53,706 nucleotides of DNA from an uncultured Prevotellaceae bacterium (GTDB lineage: Bacteria > Bacteroidota > Bacteroidia > Bacteroidales > Bacteroidaceae), in NCBI GenBank assembly GCA_947168395.1, contig CAMVLT010000022.1:1-53706 (forward strand), given 5' to 3'. How positions within the stretch are numbered: position 1 is the first letter of the stretch; each line of letters begins with the position of its first letter. Below the pieces are notes generated by a model. It saw only the letters and a list, made by a program, of their open reading frames with translations, made no database searches and was not told the origin of the DNA. This document shows positions 37,979 through 46,153 of this stretch, one piece after another. The position numbers and the translations under genes are program-made.

Positions 37979-39463
37979 CTACTCGTTGCGGTCGATTTCT
38001 TGCTTAGTTGGTGTTGCTTTTGAAGTGATATTCATCTGTTCCTTCGAGAGATAGTCCTTGGCGGCATCAATGGCAATGAGCACACCGTCCTCGATGCCTG
38101 GCCCTGACTTGTGCGGACGGAAGGTGAGTACCCGGTTGTCATAGAATCCCAGGTACGTCAGACGTCCTGTGCCGGCATTCATCCACCACACGTGCTTCTT
38201 GTCGCCCGAAATCTTGCGCAGGTCAATCTTCATCACGCGGCTGGTATAGTTGTAGACCAGCAGATAGTCGGTGCCTCGAGTGGCAGCCAGACGGTCATAC
38301 TGCGTGCCGTTGTCGAGGACGATGCTCTGGTCGGGAACACGCTCGAAATAGGGCATCGTGAGCATCAGCTGCTTCAGGTACTTCATCTGGTTGAAGCCAG
38401 GGTCGTAGAGGGCCTCTGTCCACGACTTCCTATTATGGTAGGACGGGTTATACCCATCGCGGTAGAATTGCATGATGGCGCTGTGACCGTAGGAATGGCC
38501 GCAACTGCCTGCAAACACGCTCCAGTAGGCATATCGGCGCACGTCGCAGGCCTGCCATAGCGGCTCGTTGGCATCGTGGAGTCCCTTGGGTATGCCCTCG
38601 TAACTGGGCTCGTCGTCGAGCACGGGCTTCACGGGCTTATAGGCCCATGTGGAGTCGACGTACATCCAGTTGTCTTCCTCTGTGTTGTCGGGTATGGGGT
38701 AGTCCTTGTTACCCATCCGCTGACCGTAACGCCGATGACCGCTCTGGAAGGTGTGGAAATCTATCCACTTGGCCTTGCTCCACCACTTGGCCGACGTGTA
38801 GCGCCCACGTGGATGGTAGGTCATCAGGTGGTTCTTGTCGATACTCTTGATGGTAGTGGCCAGTGTCTCCCACACCTCAGCCTTGATGTCGCCCTGAATG
38901 TCGCCGCCGATAATCCAGATGATGTTCGGACTGTTCTTATAACGGTTGGCCAGAAAGCGGCCGTAGGTTTTGGCCTGCTCCATGTTCATCTTGCCATCCT
39001 TCACCAGTCCGCCCCAGATGCACACCATACCGATGTAGATGTCGTTCTGGGCAGCCACGTCGACGATGTAGTCCAGATGGTCCCAGTAGGAGTAGGGCAC
39101 GTTGGTGAGCAAGTGGCCTTGCTTGTCGTGTGAAGGCACCCCGTAGATGTTGAAGGCCGGCACATCGTTGAGCACCTGCACCTGTGCCATGTTGTAGCCT
39201 GCTTCCCGACAGGTCTTCAGGTAGTAGCGCACCTCCTCGCGGTTCAGGTGCTCAGGCATCAGCCAGGCCGTCTCGCCCATCCAGAAGAAAGGCTTGCCGT
39301 TCTCAAACTGCAGGAACCGCTGATTGTCTGAAACCCTCAGCCTGCCATTATCCCAAAGCTTGCCTGCCGTAGCCGGAACTGCCAGCAGCAAAGCCGCAAT
39401 AATTAGTACTTTGCACCTCCTAAAGAGTACATCCGATTTCTGTTTTAGTTCATTTGATTCCAT
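37979..39463 (-). CDS. GH140-type apiosidase (DUF4038)
   Basis: 494 residues. A charged N-terminus precedes the hydrophobic signal segment (VLIIAALLLAVPATAG). The TIM barrel shows GKPFFWMGETAWLM, IIGGDIQGD and PVLDDEPSYEG; Asp and Glu in the last two are likely catalytic. The last 100 residues form the collagen-binding-like sandwich (YLLVYNYTSRVMKIDLRKIS, VWWMNAGTG). GH140 enzymes cut the apiose link joining rhamnogalacturonan II side chains to the backbone, the best clue to the substrate of this region. The start is set at 39463 because the upstream in-frame ATG (39499) overlaps the -7 box. Confidence 0.85.
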   Translation of the reverse strand: MESNELKQKSDVLFRRCKVLIIAALLLAVPATAGKLWDNGRLRVSDNQRFLQFENGKPFFWMGETAWLMPEHLNREEVRYYLKTCREAGYNMAQVQVLNDVPAFNIYGVPSHDKQGHLLTNVPYSYWDHLDYIVDVAAQNDIYIGMVCIWGGLVKDGKMNMEQAKTYGRFLANRYKNSPNIIWIIGGDIQGDIKAEVWETLATTIKSIDKNHLMTYHPRGRYTSAKWWSKAKWIDFHTFQSGHRRYGQRMGNKDYPIPDNTEEDNWMYVDSTWAYKPVKPVLDDEPSYEGIPKGLHDANEPLWQACDVRRYAYWSVFAGSCGHSYGHSAIMQFYRDGYNPSYHNRKSWTEALYDPGFNQMKYLKQLMLTMPYFERVPDQSIVLDNGTQYDRLAATRGTDYLLVYNYTSRVMKIDLRKISGDKKHVWWMNAGTGRLTYLGFYDNRVLTFRPHKSGPGIEDGVLIAIDAAKDYLSKEQMNITSKATPTKQEIDRNE

Positions 39464-39496
39464 AAAGCGTAGCAGTTTGTTTGTCCTAATGAATTG

Positions 39497-39504
39497 CAAA
39501 AATA
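39497..39504 (-). promoter_or_regulatory. -7 box for the apiosidase gene
   Basis: TATTTTTG on the minus strand; a TTTTG lies about 18 bp upstream of it, slightly short. Leader about 25 nt. Confidence 0.55.
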
Positions 39505-39578
39505 CTCAAAACCAAGAAATAACAAAAGAACCCCGACAATAATTAACCTTTTTTAATCAGCCTTCCTGCTTGCTTTTC

Positions 39579-39609
39579 TTGGATAATCCAAAAATAACAG
39601 CTACCTTTG
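39579..39609 (+). promoter_or_regulatory. queC: Promoter for queC
   Basis: TTG at 39579-39581 and TACCTTTG at 39602-39609, spacer 20 bp. The leader is under 20 nt, too short for a preQ1 riboswitch. Confidence 0.75.
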
Positions 39610-39627
39610 TGCCCTTATTGATTAAGT

Positions 39628-40299
39628 ATGAAGGAAATGATGATGAAAGATAGTGTACTGATTCTGAGCGGCGGAATGGATAGCGTGACGCTGCTCTACG
39701 ACCAACAAGAACGTATTGCATTGGCTGTGTCGTTCGACTACGGGTCGAACCACAACGCACGTGAGATACCGTTTGCCCGCCTGCATTGCGAACGGTTATG
39801 TATTGAACATCTGATTATCCCCCTGAGCTTCATGGCCGAGTATTTCGAAAGCTCCTTGCTGCAGGGTGCAGACGCCATTCCGGAAGGCCACTACGCAGCT
39901 GACAACATGAAGTCCACCGTAGTGCCTTTCCGCAACGGCATCATGCTCTCGGTAGCCATCGGACTGGCCGAGAGCCGAGGGTTGAAACATGTGATGATGG
40001 CCAACCACGGCGGCGACCATACCATCTATCCCGATTGCCGTCCTGAGTTTGTGGCAGCTATGAGCGAGGCTGCCCGCACGGGCACGTTTCCCGGCATCAC
40101 CCTGCTCTGTCCGTTCACTAATCTGACGAAGGCTCAGATTGCTGCCCGTGGCCGAGAATTGGGCATCGACTATGCCGAGACGTGGTCGTGCTACAAGGGT
40201 GGCGAGCGCCATTGTGGCCGCTGTGGCACTTGTGTGGAGCGCCGCGAGGCACTCGCCGAGGCTGGTATAGAAGACCCTACACTTTACGAGGAGGTATAG
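39628..40299 (+). CDS. queC: 7-cyano-7-deazaguanine synthase QueC
   Basis: 223 residues. QueC makes preQ0 from 7-carboxy-7-deazaguanine with ATP and ammonia, in queuosine tRNA modification. The PP-loop SGGMDS is at 14-19. FDYGSNHNAREI, VPFRNGIMLS and HGGDHTIYPDCRPEF follow, and the zinc site CYKGGERHCGRCGTC is near the C-terminus. Several ATGs in a row (39628, 39637, 39640, 39643) make the exact start uncertain. queF and other queuosine genes are not adjacent. Confidence 0.93.
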   Translation: MKEMMMKDSVLILSGGMDSVTLLYDQQERIALAVSFDYGSNHNAREIPFARLHCERLCIEHLIIPLSFMAEYFESSLLQGADAIPEGHYAADNMKSTVVPFRNGIMLSVAIGLAESRGLKHVMMANHGGDHTIYPDCRPEFVAAMSEAARTGTFPGITLLCPFTNLTKAQIAARGRELGIDYAETWSCYKGGERHCGRCGTCVERREALAEAGIEDPTLYEEV

Positions 40300-40381
40300 A
40301 GTGCAGAACCGTGGTTACATGCCCTGCTTCGGGAACACGTCCTCACCATGAAGAAAGTCGCAGAGTACTGCCACGCTATAG

Positions 40382-41950
40382 TTAATTCGCGTCTACTATC
40401 GCCCACTCGCTCAGCGTGCGTTCGGTAGTGCAGAAACTGATGCCCACCTTGTGCAGTCGTAGGTTGCTCTGGCTGTAGGGCAGCAGGTAGTCCTTCGTGT
40501 CAATCTGTGCGAGGGCCTCGTTAGCGGGGCGGTCAATCTTCAGTTCCATCACGTAGAGGTCGGTAGCGGTCTGGAATACCATGTCGATGCGGCCTTTGGC
40601 CGTGCGCACCTCCATCTGGACGTAGCGGCCAAGGAGGGAGAATACGACGTAAAGCATCGTCTGATAGTGCCCCTCCGAAGTGGCGTTCTCGGCGTAAGGG
40701 ACACCAGCCAGGTAGACCTTCAGCATCCGCAGCGCCTCGTCGAGGTTGTCGCCAAGGATGGCCTCGTAGACATCGGCCACTACCGAATTGGTGTTGATGG
40801 TGTTGCTTTCCACATAGTAGGGGATGAGGGCGAATAGCATGCCATTGCGCACCTCGCGGTTAGGGTATTTCAGGATGTATCGCCCAGTAGCGGCATTGTA
40901 TGCCTTGATGGTCAGATAACCGCTCTGGTAGAAGAAGGGTATTGGGTTCACCATCTTTTCTGTGGGCGCGTCAAATTCCTTCTCCTCACATTTGGTGCCG
41001 TCGTCGAACTCCGTGACGCGGGTGCCGAATTTCTCCAGCATGTTCAGCAGCGACGAGGGCGTGCCCGTGTCGAACCAGTAGTCCTTGGTTTCGCTCCATA
41101 AGAAAGCCTGCAGTAGGCTGTAGGGATTATAGATGTCGTTGAGGTCTTTGGCGAAGTGATAGCCGTCGTAGTTGCGTTTCAGTTGTTTCAGCGTCTCTTC
41201 TACGCTCAGTTTCAGGTCTGCGGCCAGGTGCTCCACCCAGGGCAGCATCTGCGTCTGCAGCTCCTCTTGCGTGATGCCACAGAGGGCTGAGTACTGCGGC
41301 GTCATCGTTATCTTGTCGAGGTTGTTCAGTTCGCTGAAGATGCTCACTTGCGAGAACTTCGATATGCCCGTGATGAAGGTGAAGCGCAGGTAGGGGTCGC
41401 AGTCCTTCAGGCAACTCAGGAACGAGCGCACCGTCTGCCTCATCTCCTTCAGCCGTTCTGGTTCGTGGAGCACGGTGAGCAGCGGCGCGTCGTACTCGTC
41501 GATGATGACCACGGCTTTCTCACCGGTCAGCACGGGTGTCTGCTTGATGAGGTTCTCCAACCGTGCGCCTGGTGCGTCATTGGGCTTTTCCAGTCCGTAC
41601 TGCTTTTCGTAGTCCCGCAGCTGCAAGTCTATTCTTTCGTAAAAATCCTGCGGCGTTCCTCCCTTCATGCTTGCTAAACTGATGAGCAGCACAGGGTGCT
41701 TCCTCCACTCCGTCTCCAACTGCTCCATAGCCAGTCCGGTAAAGAGGTCGCGTCGTCCCTCGAAGTAACTCTTCAGCGTCGAGCAGAGTACGCTCTTGCC
41801 GAAGCGTCGTGGGCGGCTCATGAACACGTAGCTGTGGTTGTGTGCCAGTCGGTAGATCAGCGCCGTCTTGTCGATATACAGGTAGTTGCCTTCCCTTATC
41901 TTCTCGAAGGTCTGTATGCCCGTGGGCAGTCGTTTAAGTTGTTTCTCCAT
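40382..41950 (-). CDS. AAA-ATPase-like protein with C-terminal PD-(D/E)XK nuclease-like domain
   Basis: 522 residues. N-terminal AAA-ATPase-like domain (PF09820 type): FEKIREGNYLYIDKTALIYR, P-loop-like SRPRRFGKS, Walker B AVVIIDEYDAPLL, sensor-like FITGISKFSQVSIFSELNN. The C-terminus has GRIDMVFQTATDLYVMELKI, the D...ExK signature of a PD-(D/E)XK nuclease-like fold (PF08011 type). These proteins occur in many copies in Bacteroidales genomes; their role is unknown, with mobile-element or defence functions suggested. The start is 41950, because the earlier in-frame ATG (41974) lies inside the -7 box. The large inverted-repeat element lies directly upstream. Confidence 0.8.
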   Translation of the reverse strand: MEKQLKRLPTGIQTFEKIREGNYLYIDKTALIYRLAHNHSYVFMSRPRRFGKSVLCSTLKSYFEGRRDLFTGLAMEQLETEWRKHPVLLISLASMKGGTPQDFYERIDLQLRDYEKQYGLEKPNDAPGARLENLIKQTPVLTGEKAVVIIDEYDAPLLTVLHEPERLKEMRQTVRSFLSCLKDCDPYLRFTFITGISKFSQVSIFSELNNLDKITMTPQYSALCGITQEELQTQMLPWVEHLAADLKLSVEETLKQLKRNYDGYHFAKDLNDIYNPYSLLQAFLWSETKDYWFDTGTPSSLLNMLEKFGTRVTEFDDGTKCEEKEFDAPTEKMVNPIPFFYQSGYLTIKAYNAATGRYILKYPNREVRNGMLFALIPYYVESNTINTNSVVADVYEAILGDNLDEALRMLKVYLAGVPYAENATSEGHYQTMLYVVFSLLGRYVQMEVRTAKGRIDMVFQTATDLYVMELKIDRPANEALAQIDTKDYLLPYSQSNLRLHKVGISFCTTERTLSEWAIVDAN

Positions 41951-41971
41951 AAGAAGTGCATATTTTCGCTG

Positions 41972-41979
41972 CAAAGTTA
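41972..41979 (-). promoter_or_regulatory. -7 box for the AAA-ATPase gene
   Basis: TAACTTTG on the minus strand, about 20 bp before the start. The nearest -33-like TTG is 22 bp further upstream. Confidence 0.6.
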
Positions 41980-42080
41980 CAAAAAAAGCCTCTTATAGTT
42001 CCAATGCTCCGATGTTCAGATGTCACAATTAGAAATTATTAACATGTCCCCTCTATGATTCTGATTGGTGAGATTGAAAA

Positions 42081-42531
42081 TTTTGAGAGAAAGGGTGACA
42101 CGCTGACACAATGCCGATGTACAAAGGCTATGCAACGTTTTGAAGGGTGACACAGGGTGACACAAGGGTGACACGCATTTGTGCGTCATAGGGAAACGAA
42201 AAGACTGGTATTTAGCCCTATGTAAAGTCACCTGAAGTGTAGGGTAAACGATAATGCATAGGGCGAGTGAAGGCTGAATTCTCTCGAGAATTGCGGCGTT
42301 TACCGTAGGGTAAGCAGGGGTTTACCGTAAGTAAACCCTCAAATTCTCGAGAGAATTTTGCGGATAGTCTTAAGCAGAGTCTTGCTGTGCCGTATGCTTC
42401 AAGTATGTTTACCCTACCCGCACTTACTGCAAGAAGTGTGTCACCCTTGTGTCACCCTGTGTCACCCTTCAAAACGTTGCACAGCCTTTGTACATCGGGG
42501 TTGTGTCAGCGTGTCACCCTTTCACTCAAAA
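42081..42531. mobile_element. Inverted-repeat element with GGGTGACAC iterons (possible MITE)
   Basis: Left arm 42081-42174 and right arm 42438-42531 are inverted copies of about 94 bp with only a few mismatches. Each arm has four GGGTGACAC copies (left: 42093, 42145, 42155, 42166), three spaced 10-11 bp, plus a shared GATGTACAAAGGCT-like core. The 263-bp centre holds a family C core. No protein-coding gene is convincing inside. It lies between the radA stop and the AAA-ATPase promoter. No transposase is nearby, so a nonautonomous element, a protein-binding array or a very long RNA hairpin are all possible. Confidence 0.7.
42240..42419. repeat. Family C core inside the inverted-repeat element
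   Basis: TAGGGTAAAC (42240-42249) and GTTTACCCTACCC (42407-42419) flank AATTCTCTCGAGAATT (42277-42292) and its inverted copy AAATTCTCGAGAGAATTTT (42341-42359). GTTTACCGTAAGTAAAC lies in the centre. Same building blocks as 8682-8825, here arranged as a palindrome. Confidence 0.7.
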
Positions 42532-42558
42532 ATCTCTGTGTAGCGTTTTAAGTTTGCG

Positions 42559-43950
42559 CTATCCGAAGAGCACCCGCAGCGCCTCCTCGACCTTGCGGAC
42601 GGGGTGGATGGCGATGTGGTACTTCTTGCGGTCGAAGCCCTGCAGGTTGTACTTGGGTATGATGATGTTGCTGAATCCTAACTTTTCGGCCTCGGCAATG
42701 CGCTGCTCGATGCGGTTGACGGGACGTACCTCGCCGCTGAGTCCTACTTCGCCCGCCATGCACCATCCCGCCTCGATGGGTGTGTCGACGTTCGACGAGA
42801 GTACGGCGGCAATGACCGATAGGTCCATAGCCATGTCGGTAACGCGAAGGCCTCCGGCAATGTTGAGGAACACGTCCTTCTGCATCAGCTTGAAGCCTAC
42901 ACGCTTTTCGAGGACGGCCAGCAGCATGTTCAGGCGTCGCTGGTCGAACCCTGTTGCCGACCGTTGCGGTGTGCCGTAAGCAGCCGATGATACAAGAGCC
43001 TGTGTTTCGACGAGGAACGGGCGTACCCCTTCTATGGCCGAGGATATAGCTACGCCACTCAGACCGTCGTGGTCTTCGGTGAGCAGCAGTTCTGAGGGGT
43101 TCGACACTTGTCGTAGTCCGTTTTGCTGCATCTCATAAATACCTAATTCAGAGGTACTTCCGAATCGGTTCTTAATGCTTCGCAGGATGCGGTAGACATG
43201 GTGCTGGTCGCCTTCGAACTGGATGACCGTATCCACAATGTGCTCCAGAATCTTAGGTCCTGCCAGTGTTCCTTCTTTGGTGATGTGGCCAATGAGAATA
43301 ACAGGCACGCCACTGGTCTTGGCAAAGCGGAGCAGGGCAGAGGCACACTCGCGCACCTGGGCAATGGAGCCTGCCGAGGACTCGACGTCTTCGGTGGCGA
43401 TGGTCTGGATGGAGTCGATGATGACTAATTCGGGTTGTGCTTCCCGAATGTGTTCGAAGATGGTTTCCAGCGAGTTTTCACAAAGTATCATCAGATTGTC
43501 GGAGATTCCCACATTCCCCTGGACTAAGCGTTCGGCACGCATTTTCAGCTGGTGGGCACTCTCCTCGCCGCTGACGTAGAGTACTTTCATTCCCGACATT
43601 TGCAGGGCTGTCTGCAGCGAAAGCGTTGACTTCCCGATGCCAGGCTCGCCGCCCAACAAGACGATGGAGCCAGGAACCAGTCCACCTCCTAACACACGGT
43701 TCAACTCTCCGTCGTGCATGTCGATACGAGGGTCGTCAGCCGCTGAAATCTCGTGCAGCCTCAGAATCTTGTTCTTCCGCAGTTGGTGGCCTGTGGATGC
43801 TGCTGCCGAAGTGGCGGCCTGCTGGCGGGTGTCGGCCACCCGTATTTCCTTGAATGTGTTCCATTTGCCGCAAGCCGGGCATTTGCCAATCCACTTGGGA
43901 GACTCCTGCCCGCAGTTCTCGCAGACGTAGGCTATCTTATCCTTTGCCAT
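42559..43950 (-). CDS. radA: DNA repair protein RadA
   Basis: 463 residues. RadA (Sms) is a RecA-like ATPase and branch-migration helicase in recombinational repair. Zinc finger CENCGQESPKWIGKCPACGK (C10, C13, C24, C27), Walker A GGEPGIGKST, the RadA motif KNRFGS, and a Lon-protease-like C-terminal domain (SNVDTPIEAGWCMAGEVGLS) are all visible. It starts 6 bp after the lutC stop, so it is probably cotranscribed with the lactate genes. Confidence 0.95.
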   Translation of the reverse strand: MAKDKIAYVCENCGQESPKWIGKCPACGKWNTFKEIRVADTRQQAATSAAASTGHQLRKNKILRLHEISAADDPRIDMHDGELNRVLGGGLVPGSIVLLGGEPGIGKSTLSLQTALQMSGMKVLYVSGEESAHQLKMRAERLVQGNVGISDNLMILCENSLETIFEHIREAQPELVIIDSIQTIATEDVESSAGSIAQVRECASALLRFAKTSGVPVILIGHITKEGTLAGPKILEHIVDTVIQFEGDQHHVYRILRSIKNRFGSTSELGIYEMQQNGLRQVSNPSELLLTEDHDGLSGVAISSAIEGVRPFLVETQALVSSAAYGTPQRSATGFDQRRLNMLLAVLEKRVGFKLMQKDVFLNIAGGLRVTDMAMDLSVIAAVLSSNVDTPIEAGWCMAGEVGLSGEVRPVNRIEQRIAEAEKLGFSNIIIPKYNLQGFDRKKYHIAIHPVRKVEEALRVLFG

Positions 43951-43956
43951 ATTTGC

Positions 43957-44541
43957 TTAGGGCATTAAGAAAATTGTTACCGAACGGGCCGCCTGGGCAC
44001 CCATGACCAATACTTGGGCTATGTCGGCCGTTTTGGATGGTCCGCTGATGAAGGTTCCGTAGCCGTAGTCGTTGAACTCAATGCGGCGGTATGCCTCGTG
44101 CATGTTGTTCACGATTTCCGACTTCTTCAGCAGGATGACCAGGTTCTCGGAGATGAAGCATACGGCCTTCTCCTTCATCTGCTGGGGAATCCAGATGCAG
44201 CCGTTCTCGGCAACGCCGAACATACCGCGTATGACACCGACATCGGTACCATTCAGGTCGTGGGCGTGGCCCACGGTGTCGGGGTTGCGGGTGGCAATGG
44301 TTACTTCGGGCAGGTTCGAGGCAATCTCTTTGGCCTCGGGATAGCGTTCTTGGATGAGTGTGTTGATGTCTCGTCCTGCATCCACTTCGATGACATGTCC
44401 GCCAACCATCTCGCTCATCTTAACAAACTGTGCCAGCGGGTCGGGGTAGGTGATGGCCTGTATGTCACTCAGGTCGGGCATGTCAAACCTCTGGCGGATG
44501 TTTGCTCTGTATCTTTTCAGTATATCTTCTTTGGTGCTCAT
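43957..44541 (-). CDS. lutC: Lactate utilisation protein LutC (LUD domain)
   Basis: 194 residues from MSTKEDILKRYR. LUD-domain protein with TVGHAHDLNGTDVGVIRGMF, GVAENGCIWIP and the C-terminal YGTFISGPSKTADIAQVLVM, G motif. It is a subunit of the LutABC complex that oxidises L-lactate to pyruvate. The start at 44541 is preferred over 44559, which lies at the edge of a family A repeat. Gene order here is lutP-lutA-lutB-lutC-radA. Confidence 0.9.
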   Translation of the reverse strand: MSTKEDILKRYRANIRQRFDMPDLSDIQAITYPDPLAQFVKMSEMVGGHVIEVDAGRDINTLIQERYPEAKEIASNLPEVTIATRNPDTVGHAHDLNGTDVGVIRGMFGVAENGCIWIPQQMKEKAVCFISENLVILLKKSEIVNNMHEAYRRIEFNDYGYGTFISGPSKTADIAQVLVMGAQAARSVTIFLMP

Positions 44542-44547
44542 AATTGT

Positions 44548-44686
44548 GGGCCTCCCCAAGCCCCTCCAAAGGAGGGGATGCTTAATTACATGTTGGGGAA
44601 TAATTTAAATGGTTATCATTATATAAAGTTATTCTCTTTTTTATCATTTCAGACATCCCCTCCTTGGGAGGGGCTTGGGGAGGCCT
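44548..44686. repeat. Family A inverted-repeat pair between lutB and lutC
   Basis: GGCCTCCCCAAGCCCCTCC (44550 on) and its inverted copy ending GGGGCTTGGGGAGGCC (about 44686) flank about 70 bp of AT-rich DNA. The right arm contains the lutB stop codon. A second degenerate arm (44687-44718, CCTTCCCCTCACC...GGGATGCC) follows and encodes the end of lutB. MITE-like size and layout. Confidence 0.75.
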
Positions 44687-46079
44687 TCCCCTCACCTTCG
44701 GTGGGGCTTGGGGATGCCAAGTCCTTGATGATGCTATGGAATGGCTTCTTAGGAAATTTCATCATCTCGTGACCTTCGGCCCAAGGGTTCAGTCCGTTGT
44801 TCATCAAGAACGGCGGCATGATATTGGCCAAGGGCGATACGGCGGTTGCCATCTTGTAGAGGGCGGGGCTGCCGAAGAGCATGCTCATGGCCTTGCACAT
44901 CAGTTTTTTCTCGGGATTGGCCGTGCCGAACTCGTCAAGTTGCTGGCGCCATTTGTAAATCTGGTCGCCAAGGTCAATCTTCACGGGGCAGACGCATTGG
45001 CAGCTGTTGCAAAGCGTGCATGCGGAGACATTGCCCGAGTGCTTCTGCACGTCACGTAGCATGCCGAGGTTGATGCCGACTGGGCCAGGAATGAAGTAGC
45101 TGTAGGAGTAGCCGCCCGAACGACGGTAGACGGGGCAGGTGTTCATGCACGAGCCGCAGCGTATGCACTTCAAGACCTCCCAATGCTCCGGATTGCCTAT
45201 CCACTCCGAGCGGCCGTTGTCTACCAGGATAATGTGCATTTCGTGAGCCGTGGGGCGTGCTTTGCGGAAGTGCGAGGTGTAGGTCGTCGTAGGCTGGCCG
45301 GTGCCTGCGCGGCATAGCATGCGCTGGAATACGGCGAGGCAGTCGTAGTTGGGAATCACCTTCTCGAGCCCGATGGCAGCAATGTGCAGCTTGGGGCACG
45401 AGGTGGACATGTCGGCGTTGCCTTCGTTGGTGCAGACCACTATGTCGCCTGTAGCTGCGATGCCGAAGTTGGCACCCGTCATGCCTGCGTCAGCCGTCAG
45501 GAACTCGTTGCGAAGGCTGAGGCGCGCCATATAAGTAAGGTATGTGGGGTCGTGGTTGCCCTTTTCCTTCGAGATGCCCTTCTCCTCGAACAGTTCGCCC
45601 ACGTCGTCGTGGTTCAGGTGGATGGCAGGCATCACGATGTGGCTGGGTTTCTGGCCCTTCAGCTGGATGATGCGCTCGCCGAGGTCGGTTTCTACCACTT
45701 CTATGCCCTTGCTCTCTAAGTAGGGGTTCATCTCACACTCCTCGGTGAGCATTGACTTCGACTTCACCATCTTTTTCACGTCGTGGTCCTTCAGAATGCC
45801 ATAGACTATCTCGTTGAACTCGTTTGCATCCTTGGCCCAATGGACGATGCAGCCGTTTTTCTCGGCATTGGTGGCAAACTGGTCGAGGTATTCGTCAAGA
45901 TGGGTAATGGTGTGGCGCTTGATGGCCGAAGCCTTCTCGCGGAGCTGTTCCCACTCGTCCAGCCCCATGGCCATGTTGTCGCGCTTTGTGCGGACGGCCC
46001 AGAAGGTGGCGTCGTGCCACTTAGCGTATGTCTGGTTCTTCAAGAACTCTTTTGCTGCTTTACTGTGTTGTGTACTCAT
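44649..46079 (-). CDS. lutB: Lactate utilisation iron-sulfur protein LutB
   Basis: 476 residues. LUD domain (MTGANFGIAATGDIVVCTNE, GNADMSTSCPKLHIA) followed by two 4Fe-4S motifs, CIRCGSCMNTCPVYRR and CTLCNSCQCVCPVKID, that pass electrons from lactate. The last 23 residues, ASPSPTEGEGKASPSPSQGG and DV, are unlike the family and are encoded by the palindromic repeat, so the natural end was probably near SIIKDL. Flanked on both sides by family A repeats. Confidence 0.93.
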   Translation of the reverse strand: MSTQHSKAAKEFLKNQTYAKWHDATFWAVRTKRDNMAMGLDEWEQLREKASAIKRHTITHLDEYLDQFATNAEKNGCIVHWAKDANEFNEIVYGILKDHDVKKMVKSKSMLTEECEMNPYLESKGIEVVETDLGERIIQLKGQKPSHIVMPAIHLNHDDVGELFEEKGISKEKGNHDPTYLTYMARLSLRNEFLTADAGMTGANFGIAATGDIVVCTNEGNADMSTSCPKLHIAAIGLEKVIPNYDCLAVFQRMLCRAGTGQPTTTYTSHFRKARPTAHEMHIILVDNGRSEWIGNPEHWEVLKCIRCGSCMNTCPVYRRSGGYSYSYFIPGPVGINLGMLRDVQKHSGNVSACTLCNSCQCVCPVKIDLGDQIYKWRQQLDEFGTANPEKKLMCKAMSMLFGSPALYKMATAVSPLANIMPPFLMNNGLNPWAEGHEMMKFPKKPFHSIIKDLASPSPTEGEGKASPSPSQGGDV

Positions 46080-46123
46080 AAATATTATTCTCTATTTATA
46101 TTCTGCCTCTTTATCTTTATAAA

Positions 46124-46153
46124 CATCCCCTCCTTTGGAGGGGCTTGGGGAGG
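46124..46153. repeat. Family A palindrome between lutA and lutB
   Basis: ACATCCCCTCC, then TTTGGAGGGGCTTGGGG: one arm of the family, ending at the lutA stop codon. It can form a strong hairpin between the two genes. Confidence 0.75.

Noticed and set aside
39610..39627. preQ1 riboswitch upstream of queC
   Set aside because: The leader from the promoter to the start is too short to hold an aptamer.
42449..42979. 176-codon plus-strand frame over the inverted-repeat arm and radA
   Set aside because: Mostly antisense to the radA C-terminus and repeat arm.
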